NCBI GenBank assembly: GCA_029248335.1
Contig: JAQWJM010000026.1
Location: 8,260 to 72,259 of the forward strand
From: UBA12014 sp029248335
GTDB lineage: Bacteria > Planctomycetota > Phycisphaerae > Phycisphaerales > SM1A02
Length of the DNA: 64,000 bases
Direction of reading: 5' to 3'
The position numbers and the translations under genes are program-made. The notes beneath the pieces are model-generated. The model ran no database searches. It was not told where the DNA came from and saw only the letters and a list, made by a program, of their open reading frames with translations. This document shows, one piece after another, positions 7,363 through 15,602 of this stretch. The stretch's first letter is position 1; every line of letters starts with the position of its first letter.

Positions 7363-8277
7363 TCAGCCGCCGGTCGCCGTCGCCCCGCCCCGGACGAACT
7401 CGATGGAATCGACGGCCGGAACGAGGCCGGCGTCGGTCGCCTCGGCGAAAAGCCGCTGAACCGCCTCGAGCCCGCGGGCCCCGGCGTCGACCGTCAACCG
7501 ATTCACATAGAGCTCGATGAACCGATCCGCGGTCTCGTGATCGATGCCACGGCCGAACCCCATCGCGTACTCGACCGATCGGGTCCGATGCTCGAGGGCG
7601 TGGGCGATGCTGCGTTCGAGCAGGCCCGCGATCTCCTCGAGGGTGCCGGCGCCGTGCGTCGTCTCGAGATCACGCCGGACCACGTTGAGACCGAGCGGAA
7701 GCGGGCCGTTCGTCCTTCGCCCCCACCAGGCGCCGAGATCCTCCAGCAGATGGAGCCCGTCGTCCGCGAAGGTGAGCTGACCCTCGTGGATGACCACACC
7801 GGCATCGACCTCGCCCGCGAGGACGCGATCGCCGACCTCTTCGAACGGCGTCTCGACCTGTTCATGCTCCACGCCCGCCATCCGCAGGCCGAGGGTCAGG
7901 GCCGCCGTGGTCCGACGCCCGGGTGTCGCGATCCGCGGTCGGCTCGCCGCGAATTCGTCCCAGGACAGGTCGGTCGCGGCGACCAGCTTCGGGCCGTAGC
8001 CCTCGCCCATCGACGATCCGCAGGCCGTGATCGCGTACCGATCCGCGACCCGGGGGAACTGGCCGCAGCTCAGGGCGGTGATCTCCAGCAGGTCGTCGCC
8101 GGCTTCGGCCCGGCGATTGGCCGCTTCGATGTCGATCTCGACCTGTTCGAATTGAAACCGGGGCGAGGCGATCGCCGGCGGCTCGCCGTCGATGCCGAAG
8201 AGCGGCCACCACATGAAGGCGTCGTCGGGGTCGGGGCTGTGGCCGAGGCGGAGCACGATGGGTTGGTTGGTCGACAT
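7363..8277 (-). CDS. mqnD: 1,4-dihydroxy-6-naphthoate synthase (futalosine menaquinone pathway)
   Basis: The 304-residue protein begins with LRLGHSPDPDDAFMWWPL, the hallmark of MqnD, and has a periplasmic-binding-protein-like fold with the GVVIHEGQLTF segment expected of the family. MqnD cleaves cyclic dehypoxanthinylfutalosine, the product of MqnC (encoded at 14097), to 1,4-dihydroxy-6-naphthoate in menaquinone synthesis. The ATG at 8277 is chosen because family similarity starts within ten residues of it; the frame stays open upstream but runs through a terminator hairpin. A -10-like TAGCAT lies 8 nt before the start. Confidence 0.9.
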   Translation of the reverse strand: MSTNQPIVLRLGHSPDPDDAFMWWPLFGIDGEPPAIASPRFQFEQVEIDIEAANRRAEAGDDLLEITALSCGQFPRVADRYAITACGSSMGEGYGPKLVAATDLSWDEFAASRPRIATPGRRTTAALTLGLRMAGVEHEQVETPFEEVGDRVLAGEVDAGVVIHEGQLTFADDGLHLLEDLGAWWGRRTNGPLPLGLNVVRRDLETTHGAGTLEEIAGLLERSIAHALEHRTRSVEYAMGFGRGIDHETADRFIELYVNRLTVDAGARGLEAVQRLFAEATDAGLVPAVDSIEFVRGGATATGG

Positions 8278-8285
8278 CGGAGGGG

Positions 8286-8291
8286 ATGCTA
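8286..8291 (-). promoter_or_regulatory. Candidate -10 element of mqnD, leaderless spacing
   Basis: TAGCAT on the minus strand ends 8 nt before the mqnD ATG, so transcription would start almost at the codon. Confidence 0.45.
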
Positions 8292-8350
8292 GCACCCTCA
8301 GGTCCTCCGCCGCCGTCCTTCCGGACCCGTGCATCGTGTGTCTCGTGGAC

Positions 8351-8406
8351 CGATCCGACGAAACGCCGCCCCGTCGCAGGCGACGGGGCGGCGTTTCGTT
8401 GGATCG
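8351..8406 (-). terminator. Long perfect hairpin after the dockerin-tailed protein gene
   Basis: Two 26-base arms (8351-8376 and 8381-8406) pair with a single G/T wobble and a 4-base loop. The hairpin lies 22 bases past the stop of the gene at 8429 and 73 bases before the mqnD start. Neither side carries a U-tract, so it may act as an mRNA-stabilising or Rho-assisted end rather than a textbook terminator. Confidence 0.6.
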
Positions 8407-8428
8407 AAAATCGCGTCGAAGTCGGGGT

Positions 8429-9259
8429 TCAGCAGCCCCAGAGTGAAAGGAAGATGCCGAGATCGGCACCGTCGGTCGAGCCGTCGCCCGAAAGGTCGGA
8501 ACCGGGCGTGCCCCAGGCCGCGAGCAGGATGCCCAGATCTCCGCCGTCGACGCACCCGTCGCAGTTGAAGTCGCCGGGCGAGCACGCGGACTCCAGCGTC
8601 CCGAACAGCATCGTCCCCGAAAGATCGACTTGCGCCTCGATCGTGACGTTGTTGACACCGACTGGAAGGTCCGCCGGATCCAACTCGAAGGAAAACGTCT
8701 GCAGCAGGAGGTTGTCCATGAGCAGATCGTTCCCCTTCAACGGAATGACGTCGGCGCCGAAACTGTAGAAGTCGGGGACCACGTTCGAGCCCTCGATGTT
8801 CACGAGGTCGCCGGTGACGTTGTAGTTGAAGCTCGAGACGAACGGCGCATCGGGGAAGAACGCCGTGTCGCCCTCGAACGGCGCCGAGACCCCACCCTTG
8901 CCGAGCCGGATGATGAAGTCGGAGACGGTGATTTCCAGCGTCTGGCAGCCGAAGATCGGGAGACAGAAGAGGTCGTAGCTCACGTCCCCCGTGCCGAGGT
9001 TGAACTCGAGCTCCGGGAGCTCCATCGCCAGAAACGGCGGGATCGCCGGGTCGAAGTTGGCCCGGGCGAAACCGGTGACCTGCTGTACGGTCGAGTCCAC
9101 GTCCGAACTGGTGCCGATCGAGGTGTCGATGGTGACCGTGAGGGTGAGGCCCGCGGTCGAACCTTCGATGACCTCGAACTCCGCGGAGCTCTGACCGAAG
9201 GCAATCGATCCGAACAACAGCGATGGCGCAGTCACGGCGGCGAGGAGGGCTGATTTCAT
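8429..9259 (-). CDS. Secreted protein with dockerin-like C-terminal repeats
   Basis: The 276-residue protein has a signal peptide (cleavage near AFGQ) and a beta-rich middle of about 190 residues of unknown family. It ends in two calcium-binding-like repeats: GDFNCDGCVDGGDLGILLAAWG and then SGDGSTDGADLGIFLSLWGC. These duplicated GD-NGDG / DG-DLG-WG tails are characteristic of exported Phycisphaerae proteins and are presumed to serve surface attachment or sorting. GGAG lies 8 nt before the ATG. A candidate -10 TAGGTT sits about 50 nt upstream. Function unknown. Confidence 0.8.
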   Translation of the reverse strand: MKSALLAAVTAPSLLFGSIAFGQSSAEFEVIEGSTAGLTLTVTIDTSIGTSSDVDSTVQQVTGFARANFDPAIPPFLAMELPELEFNLGTGDVSYDLFCLPIFGCQTLEITVSDFIIRLGKGGVSAPFEGDTAFFPDAPFVSSFNYNVTGDLVNIEGSNVVPDFYSFGADVIPLKGNDLLMDNLLLQTFSFELDPADLPVGVNNVTIEAQVDLSGTMLFGTLESACSPGDFNCDGCVDGGDLGILLAAWGTPGSDLSGDGSTDGADLGIFLSLWGC

Positions 9260-9411
9260 GCTTGGGACTCCGGTGCGGCGGGCGTTGGGAAGGGAGCGAA
9301 CAGCACCAACCTAGCCGCTCGTCGCCGAAATCCAATGGACGAGCCGCCAACTTCGATCGAAAAACCCCTCTCAACTCCCGAAAACCCGTTTGGAATACCG
9401 ACGGTGAGCGT

Positions 9412-10080
9412 TCAGAATCGAGGTTCACCGCCCTGAACGAAGGGATTCCCCGCCCGCTCCCGCCCCACCGTGGTCTCACCGCCGTGCCCGGGAAGCACCC
9501 TCGTCGCGTCGTCGAGCGCGAGGATTCGACGCAATGATCCACGCATCGCCTCGGGATCGGAAGTCGGAAAGTCGATCCGGCCGATCGACCCCTCGAACAG
9601 GGTGTCACCTGCGATCAGGGTCCTCGTCGGTTCATGCAGGAACCCGCAGGAGCCCGGGCTGTGTCCCGGGAGATGCAGGATCCGCCAGTTCGGTCCGAGC
9701 GGACACGGATCCTCCTCGCCGAAGACGCCGTCGGGCGGCGTCGCGGTGGCCGGCGCGCCGAGAAACGCGGAGAGGTTGAGCATCGGGTCGCCGTTCCACG
9801 CCGCCTCCGCGGCGTGGCAGCGGATCGGCATCGGACCGAAGCGGGTCAACGCTTCGTCGATACCGGCGATGTGATCGTGGTGGCAGTGCGTGAGCACGAT
9901 GCCCGCGGGGGTCCGCCCCGAGGCCTCGACCGCCTCGAGCAGGGGCGTCGGACGCTGGCCGCAGTCGACGATCCAGCAACGGTCCGGATCGGTGTCGTCG
10001 GCCACCACGAACCCGTTGGTCTGGTAGTCGCCCAGCGGGATGATCGCGAGCACGGGGTCCATCGGAGTCTGGTCGGTCAT
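9412..10080 (-). CDS. MBL-fold metallo-hydrolase (glyoxalase II-like)
   Basis: The 222-residue protein has the metallo-beta-lactamase-fold zinc motif THCHHDHIAG (about residues 78-87), the downstream metal ligands in LPGHSPGSCGF and AGDTLFEGSIGR, and a terminal LPGHGGET. This is the YcbL/glyoxalase II-like subgroup of thiolester hydrolases, acting in the cytoplasm. The ATG at 10080 is preferred over an upstream GTG at 10125. A -10-like TACTGT sits 7 nt before it and the domain begins a few residues later. It diverges from the cupin gene. Confidence 0.85.
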   Translation of the reverse strand: MTDQTPMDPVLAIIPLGDYQTNGFVVADDTDPDRCWIVDCGQRPTPLLEAVEASGRTPAGIVLTHCHHDHIAGIDEALTRFGPMPIRCHAAEAAWNGDPMLNLSAFLGAPATATPPDGVFGEEDPCPLGPNWRILHLPGHSPGSCGFLHEPTRTLIAGDTLFEGSIGRIDFPTSDPEAMRGSLRRILALDDATRVLPGHGGETTVGRERAGNPFVQGGEPRF

Positions 10081-10087
10081 GCCCACT

Positions 10088-10093
10088 ACAGTA
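10088..10093 (-). promoter_or_regulatory. Candidate -10 element of the metallo-hydrolase gene
   Basis: TACTGT on the minus strand lies 7 nt before the ATG at 10080, leaving no room for a Shine-Dalgarno sequence. Confidence 0.35.
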
Positions 10094-10145
10094 CGGGAAG
10101 TCGCGAACCGACTCACCCCCTTCACCCGAACCGGAGTCCACCGGA

Positions 10146-10514
10146 ATGATCCGCACTCGAATCGATTCCTCCGAGACCACCGCGGTCGAACTCGACGGCG
10201 TCAAGGACGTCGCCATGCGCGTGCTCCTCGGCGCCGCCGACGACATGCCCAACTTCTCGATGCGACACTTCGTCGTCCAGCCCGGCGGCCACACGCCGAA
10301 GCACGCCCACGACTACGAACACCAGGTGATCGTGCTCGCGGGCGAGGGCGAAGCCGATCACGGCAACGAGACCGTCGGGTTCCATCCCGGCGACGTCATG
10401 TACGTCGAGGCGGATCAGACGCATCAGTTCCGCAACACCGGCTCCGAACCGGTCGAATTCATCTGCCTCGTCCCCCGGACCCGGGGTGACGGCAACCCGG
10501 TACCGGGCTCGTGA
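10146..10514 (+). CDS. Cupin-domain protein
   Basis: The 122 residues form a single cupin barrel. The first motif carries metal-binding histidines (PGGHTPKHAHDYEHQ) and the second motif contains GDVMYVEADQTHQF. Small cupins of this sort bind a metal and act as isomerases, dioxygenases or sensors; the substrate cannot be read from sequence. GGAG lies 9 nt upstream of the ATG. The stop overlaps the GTG start of the next gene (GTGA), indicating translational coupling. Confidence 0.85.
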   Translation: MIRTRIDSSETTAVELDGVKDVAMRVLLGAADDMPNFSMRHFVVQPGGHTPKHAHDYEHQVIVLAGEGEADHGNETVGFHPGDVMYVEADQTHQFRNTGSEPVEFICLVPRTRGDGNPVPGS

Positions 10515-11455
10515 AGGCGTCCCACGACGCTTCGATGCGGCGCGGGCTTCCGTGGTTCGCCGCCGCGGTCTTCGTCGCGGTGCTGCTGGGGACGCTCGCC
10601 TTCCTGAAGCCCGACGCCGCGTGGTCCGCACCGGTCCTCGCCGGTGCGGTCGCCGGCGGACTGGTCTCGCTGCTCGCGATCGGCCTCGCGACGCTCCTCG
10701 GAGGCCGCGACACCCCCACCGACGATTCCACCGAGGCGATCCTCGGCCGCATCGAGGAGCATTCGATGCTCTCCGACCAGGCCAAGCGGCTGGTCTACCG
10801 GGATCGAGAGCTCGAACTGCTTCGAATGCTCGTCGAGCAGGACATCGCGTCGGGTGACTTCGACGCGGCGTTGCGGATGGTCGACGAGCTCGGCAACCAG
10901 TTCGGCCGCCGAGAGGAGGCCGAGACGCTTCGAACCCGCATCGACTCCAGCCGCCGCGAGGAGGTCGAACGACGAATCGGTGAAGGCACGCGGCACATCG
11001 CGCGGCTGCTGGCCGCCGGCGACTGGGACGCCGCCGCGGGTGTCCAGCATCGACTCGAACGGCTTTTTCCCGACGCCCCGTCGATCGCGAGCCTGCCCGA
11101 GCAGATCCTGGCGGCCCGACTCCGGCATGCGGCCGAAGTCGAGACGCGGATGCGGGAGGCGCACGCGACCGGACGGATCGACGAGGCGATGACGCTTCTT
11201 CGCGATCTCGACCGGCACCTCGTCGGACGTGAAAGCACCCGCGTGCTCGACGTCGCCCAGCCGATCGTCGCCGCCCATCGGGAGCGATGCGGCGTCCGCT
11301 TCCGCGATGCGATCAATGCACGCGAATGGAGGACCGCGGTCGAACTCGGGGAGCGCCTGGTCGAGGACTATCCGAACACCCGGATGGCGGAGGAGGCGAA
11401 CGAACTTCTCGCCGGACTCCGGAATCGAGCCGGACTGACCCCGGAACGTCCCTGA
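10511..11455 (+). CDS. Membrane-anchored TPR-like protein
   Basis: The 314-residue protein has two N-terminal transmembrane helices (about residues 14-32 and 40-64). A long alpha-helical cytoplasmic or periplasmic region follows with repeated A/L-rich helices, for example LLAAGDWDAAAGVQ and AINAREWRTAVELGERLVEDYP, which read as degenerate TPR units. It is probably a scaffold protein; no enzyme motif is visible. GTG at 10511 overlaps the cupin stop, so the two genes are likely co-translated. Confidence 0.65.
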   Translation: MKASHDASMRRGLPWFAAAVFVAVLLGTLAFLKPDAAWSAPVLAGAVAGGLVSLLAIGLATLLGGRDTPTDDSTEAILGRIEEHSMLSDQAKRLVYRDRELELLRMLVEQDIASGDFDAALRMVDELGNQFGRREEAETLRTRIDSSRREEVERRIGEGTRHIARLLAAGDWDAAAGVQHRLERLFPDAPSIASLPEQILAARLRHAAEVETRMREAHATGRIDEAMTLLRDLDRHLVGRESTRVLDVAQPIVAAHRERCGVRFRDAINAREWRTAVELGERLVEDYPNTRMAEEANELLAGLRNRAGLTPERP

Positions 11456-11482
11456 TCCCCCCGGAAGACCACGAAACGGACG

Positions 11483-11488
11483 TATACT
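11483..11488 (+). promoter_or_regulatory. Candidate -10 element of the HEAT-repeat lipoprotein gene
   Basis: TATACT lies 7 nt before the GTG at 11496. This is a near-consensus -10 box and is another leaderless candidate. Confidence 0.5.
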
Positions 11489-11495
11489 TCGCATT

Positions 11496-12410
11496 GTGAT
11501 CCCACGTCGTCGAGATCAATCCCGGCCATCGCTCGCCACCCGGACCCGTCCGGTGCTGGCCGCGCTCTGGCTCGCGACCGGTCTGCTCGGCTGCGACGCA
11601 CTCAACGAGGACATCAACGACTTCACCGAGAAGTTCTCGCCACCGAGCCCCTTCCAGGCGGCGGTGTGGGCATCCGACTTCAACAATCCGGGCCTGCAGC
11701 GCAAAGGCGTGATCCTTCTTTCGAACGCGACCTTCGGCGGTGACCGAACCTACGTCGACCTCTACCGGGTCCTCGCGACCGAGAGCACCGATCCGCTGGT
11801 CCGAGCCTCGGGCATCCGCGCCCTCGGCCGCTGGGGCGCGCCCGAGGATGCGGTCGTGATCTCGGATCAACTCGGGAACGACTACCTGCAGGTCCGTCTC
11901 GAGGCGGCGATCGCGCTCCAGCGGCTCCACGAACCCTCCATCGAGGATCGGATCTGGCGACGGCTCATCGACGAGACCGAGGACGAAGCGATCCGGATCG
12001 AACTGGCGATCGCGCTCGGCCAGTATCCGACCGATTCCGCGTTCCAGGCCCTGGCCCTCGCGCTCGAGGATCGAAGCCTCGCCCTCAACCTCGCCGCGGC
12101 CGACAGCCTTCGGATCCTGACCGGTCGGGACTTCGGTGTCGACGCCCCCGCGTGGCTGTCGTGGTACGACTCGACCGACTCGGCCTTCGCCGACGTCGAG
12201 ACGTTCCTCTACCCGACCTTCCAGCGTCCGGTCACGTTCTTCGAGAAACTCGCGTTCTGGTCACCGGTCGAATTCGAGAAGCCGGGCGTGCCCCGCGGAC
12301 TCGATGAAGGCGGCGGGGAGACGTACGGGGACGACGGGACGAAGGACGGCGTCGAGAAGACCCAGGGCGACCCGAATCGAACCTACGAGAACGTCGGCGA
12401 AGGTCCTTGA
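11496..12410 (+). CDS. HEAT-repeat lipoprotein
   Basis: The 304-residue product starts with a basic n-region, a hydrophobic core and a lipobox (ATGLLGC), so it is predicted to be lipid-anchored. The body has HEAT/PBS-lyase-type helical repeats (VRASGIRALGRWG, VRLEAAIALQRLH, IRIELAIALGQYP) suited to protein binding. The C-terminus is a charged Gly/Glu/Asp tail. The GTG start fits a TATACT hexamer 7 nt upstream. The stop overlaps the TTG start of the MATE gene. Confidence 0.7.
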   Translation: MIPRRRDQSRPSLATRTRPVLAALWLATGLLGCDALNEDINDFTEKFSPPSPFQAAVWASDFNNPGLQRKGVILLSNATFGGDRTYVDLYRVLATESTDPLVRASGIRALGRWGAPEDAVVISDQLGNDYLQVRLEAAIALQRLHEPSIEDRIWRRLIDETEDEAIRIELAIALGQYPTDSAFQALALALEDRSLALNLAAADSLRILTGRDFGVDAPAWLSWYDSTDSAFADVETFLYPTFQRPVTFFEKLAFWSPVEFEKPGVPRGLDEGGGETYGDDGTKDGVEKTQGDPNRTYENVGEGP

Positions 12411-13993
12411 CCGACCGCGACGACCACCACCACGAATCGATCGACGACGAGACGCCCCGGGGTCGCGGCGTCGGTGACGCCGGACTTTCGCCGGACGATC
12501 CGATGAATCCGATCCTCACCATGCAGGAGGAGGAGGCGGACGGGATCGAGGAGGGCGTGATCCGCTCCGGCCGGCTCGCAGGCCGCTCGATGTGGTCGGC
12601 GATCGGCATCCTCGCGATTCCGGTCCTGTTGCAGCAGACCCTGACCGCCCTGGTCGGACTGGTGGACAAGATGCTCGCCGGCGGACTGCCCGAAGCGATC
12701 GTGGTCGCGGCGATGGACGGCGTCGGCATCGGTTCGTTCGTCGGCTGGTTCGTGTCGATCGCCCTCGGCGGCGTGGGCCTCGGTGGCCAGGCGCTCATCG
12801 CTCGCGCGATGGGTGCCGGCGACGGGGATCTGGCATCCCGCGGACTCGGCACCACCATCGTCCTCGGCGTGGTGTGGTCGACGCTGGTCGGGGTGGTGAT
12901 GTGGTTCGCCGTCACGCCGCTCGCGGCGCTCACCGATCTGACGCCCGAGGCGAGTCGTCACGCCGTCGACTACGTCCGGACCATGTCGCTGGGCATGCCG
13001 CTCTGCGGCGTGATGATGGTCGGATCGATGTGCCTCTTCGGCGCGGGTGAGACCCTGAAGCCCAGCCTGATCGCCGCCGCGGTGAACGTGGTGAACGTGA
13101 TCTCCTCCTGGCTGCTCTCCGGAGTCTCGCTCGAAGTCGCGGGCCTCGAGATCCCCAATCCCGGCGGCGTGGATCCGCTCGAATGGGGCGTGACGGGCAT
13201 CGCCGCCGGCACCGCGACGAGCTGGGCGGTGGGTGGCCTCATCACCCTCGCGGTGCTGTTCCGGGGCGTGAAGGACCTTCGGCTCGAACTCCCGCGACTG
13301 CGTCCCGAACGGTCGATCATGATGCGGGTCGTCAAGGTCGGCATCCCGACCTTCTTCGAGGGCATCGCGATGTGGGCGGTCAGTCTCGTCGTGGTCGGAT
13401 TCATCGGTCGAATCGCGGCCCGGGCCACGGCGTCCGGTGATCTCGCCGACGCGGGCGGACTCGTCGGCGCCCACATCATCACCGTCCAGTGGGAGGCCTT
13501 CAGCTTCCTGCCCGGTTTCGCGATGGGGACCGCGGCCGGCGCCCTCGCCGGTCAGTATCTCGGCGCCGGGAATCCCGGCATGGCCCGGCGGGCGTTGATC
13601 GCCTGCACGATCATCGGCGTGATCATGATGTCGACGATGGGCGTGGTGTTCATGCTCTTCGGCCGGACCCTGACCTCGATCATCAGCGACCAACCGGTCC
13701 ATCTCGCCGAGGTCCCCCGCCTGCTGTTCATCTGCGGGACGACCCAGGCCTTCTTCGCCCTGACCATGGTCCTCCGTCAGGGGCTTCGCGGGGTGGGCGA
13801 CACCCGGTGGACGCTGCTGATCACCACCTGCTCCAGCTACGGGATCCGGCTTCCGGCCTGCTGGCTGCTGGGAATCCACTTTGAACTCGGGCTGGCCGGA
13901 ATCTGGATGGGCCTGATGGGCGAAATCGTGATCCGGGGAATGTTCTTCCTCGCCCGCTTCCTCCACGGTGGCTGGACCAGAATCAAGGTCTGA
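12407..13993 (+). CDS. MATE-family multidrug/solute efflux transporter
   Basis: The 528-residue protein has about twelve hydrophobic helices in two halves, typical of MATE antiporters (for example GVGLGGQALIARAMGAGD and its second-half counterpart GTAAGALAGQYLGAGNP). It exports cationic drugs or metabolites using a sodium or proton gradient. An acidic, His-rich N-terminal extension of about 55 residues precedes the first helix. The TTG start at 12407 overlaps the previous stop; an ATG at 12503 is an alternative that would remove the extension. Confidence 0.88.
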   Translation: MTDRDDHHHESIDDETPRGRGVGDAGLSPDDPMNPILTMQEEEADGIEEGVIRSGRLAGRSMWSAIGILAIPVLLQQTLTALVGLVDKMLAGGLPEAIVVAAMDGVGIGSFVGWFVSIALGGVGLGGQALIARAMGAGDGDLASRGLGTTIVLGVVWSTLVGVVMWFAVTPLAALTDLTPEASRHAVDYVRTMSLGMPLCGVMMVGSMCLFGAGETLKPSLIAAAVNVVNVISSWLLSGVSLEVAGLEIPNPGGVDPLEWGVTGIAAGTATSWAVGGLITLAVLFRGVKDLRLELPRLRPERSIMMRVVKVGIPTFFEGIAMWAVSLVVVGFIGRIAARATASGDLADAGGLVGAHIITVQWEAFSFLPGFAMGTAAGALAGQYLGAGNPGMARRALIACTIIGVIMMSTMGVVFMLFGRTLTSIISDQPVHLAEVPRLLFICGTTQAFFALTMVLRQGLRGVGDTRWTLLITTCSSYGIRLPACWLLGIHFELGLAGIWMGLMGEIVIRGMFFLARFLHGGWTRIKV

Positions 13994-14037
13994 AACGCCG
14001 ATTCGAGCCGTCGCACACCGACGGCGAAGAACCTCGC

Positions 14038-14043
14038 TAGCAT
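14038..14043 (+). promoter_or_regulatory. Candidate -10 element of mqnC
   Basis: TAGCAT, the same hexamer found before mqnD, lies 53 nt before the mqnC ATG. It would give a short conventional leader. Confidence 0.35.
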
Positions 14044-14096
14044 CGATCGAAGTCGGACCGGCCCCCCACCGCCGCGTCATCCGCAGGAATCCGCCG

Positions 14097-15560
14097 ATGA
14101 TCACTCCCGAACCCGCCCGATCCAAGACGCCATCCATCGATCCGAAGGCCGACCCGCTTGATCCGGGATTCCAGGACGCGCTGGTCGCCGGCGAGGCCCG
14201 GCTGTCGGCCGAGCAGGCGCTGGACGCCTGGCACCGCATGCCGATCGCCGATCTCGGCCGACTCGCGGACCGACGATGCCGGACGATCCACGGCGACTCG
14301 ATCCGGACCTACGTGATCGACCGGAACATCAACTACACGAACGTCTGCACCGCGAAGTGCACCTTCTGTGCCTTTCGGCGTGATCAGGGCGACGACGACG
14401 CCTACACCCTCGAGTACGAGGAACTGCTGCAGAAGATCCGGGAGGTCGTCGCGATCGGCGGCACCCAGATCCTGATGCAGGGCGGGATGAATCCCGAACT
14501 CCCCCTCGAGTGGTACGTCGAACTGCTCCGCCGCATCAAGGCGGAGTTCCCCGATCTCCACGTCCACGCGTTCAGCCCACCCGAGTTCATCGAGTTCGTG
14601 AACTTCTTCGATCCCGCCGGCGACACGCTCGCGGACAAGCTCCGAACCGTGCTGGCGCCGCTGGTGGCGGCGGGCCTCGACTCGATCCCCGGTGGCGGCG
14701 GCGAGATCTTCGCGGACGCCGTCCGTCGAAAGATCGGTCTCGGCAAGTGCACCGCCGAAGCGTGGCTGACCGTGATGCGGGTCGCCCACGAGTTCGGACT
14801 GAACACCTCCGCCACGATGATGTTCGGACACATCGAAGGCGTCGGGGACCGCATCCACCACATGGAACTCGTCCGCCGTTGGCAGGACGACGCGATCCGC
14901 GACTTCGCCGCGGACGGTGGCGGGCGATACCACGCCTTCATCTCCTGGCCCTTCCAGCCGGACAACACGCCGCTTGGCCGCCTCAAGGCCTGGGGGGACG
15001 TCGAGGGCGACGATCCCGATGCGCCGTTCCCGGGCGACGTCGTCGGCCTGCTCGACGGTTCCGGTGACAAGGAACTCCACCCGGAATTCGGACGACGACT
15101 CCGGCTCGCGGGCGCAACGACCTACCTTCGCACGCAGGCGCTGAGCCGCCTCTACCTCGACAACATCTGGTCGATCGGATCGAGCTGGGTGACCATGGGC
15201 CCGCACATCGGGCAGGTCGGTCTCCGCTTCGGTGCGAACGACATGGGCTCGGTGATGATGGAGGAGAACGTGGTGTCCTCCGCCGGAACCGCCCACTGCC
15301 TCAACGAACCGATGATCTGCCGCCTGATTCGAGACGCGGGCTTCGTACCCGCCCAGCGGGACAATCACTACCGGGTGCTCGAATCCCACTTCGCGCCGAA
15401 CGGTCCGGACCTCGACGTCGAGGACTGGTCGAAGTATCGGGCGACCTCGCTGCACAAGCAGACGGAAGCGAGCGAGGACGGCGCCGGCTGCGGCTCCCAC
15501 TTCGGCACGACCACCGGAGACGCCTCCGCGATCGTCGACCTCACCGTCAAGGGTGACTGA
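14097..15560 (+). CDS. mqnC: Cyclic dehypoxanthinylfutalosine synthase (radical SAM)
   Basis: The 487-residue enzyme carries the radical-SAM cluster motif CTAKCTFCAF (CxxxCxxC), then GGTQILMQGGMNP and LDSIPGGGGEIF, which are characteristic of MqnC/CofH-type proteins. MqnC cyclises dehypoxanthine futalosine in menaquinone synthesis and feeds MqnD (7363-8277). The NYTNVCTAKC context and the SSEENVVS-like VMMEENVVSSAG segment favour MqnC over MqnE. An insertion around residues 295-330 (acidic, GDVEGDDPDAPF) and a 35-residue C-terminal tail make it longer than usual family members. ATG 14097 is the best-supported start. Confidence 0.88.
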   Translation: MITPEPARSKTPSIDPKADPLDPGFQDALVAGEARLSAEQALDAWHRMPIADLGRLADRRCRTIHGDSIRTYVIDRNINYTNVCTAKCTFCAFRRDQGDDDAYTLEYEELLQKIREVVAIGGTQILMQGGMNPELPLEWYVELLRRIKAEFPDLHVHAFSPPEFIEFVNFFDPAGDTLADKLRTVLAPLVAAGLDSIPGGGGEIFADAVRRKIGLGKCTAEAWLTVMRVAHEFGLNTSATMMFGHIEGVGDRIHHMELVRRWQDDAIRDFAADGGGRYHAFISWPFQPDNTPLGRLKAWGDVEGDDPDAPFPGDVVGLLDGSGDKELHPEFGRRLRLAGATTYLRTQALSRLYLDNIWSIGSSWVTMGPHIGQVGLRFGANDMGSVMMEENVVSSAGTAHCLNEPMICRLIRDAGFVPAQRDNHYRVLESHFAPNGPDLDVEDWSKYRATSLHKQTEASEDGAGCGSHFGTTTGDASAIVDLTVKGD

Positions 15561-15602
15561 CGAAGGTGACGGAGCGGTCAGGACGCTCCGGCACCGGCCC
15601 GC

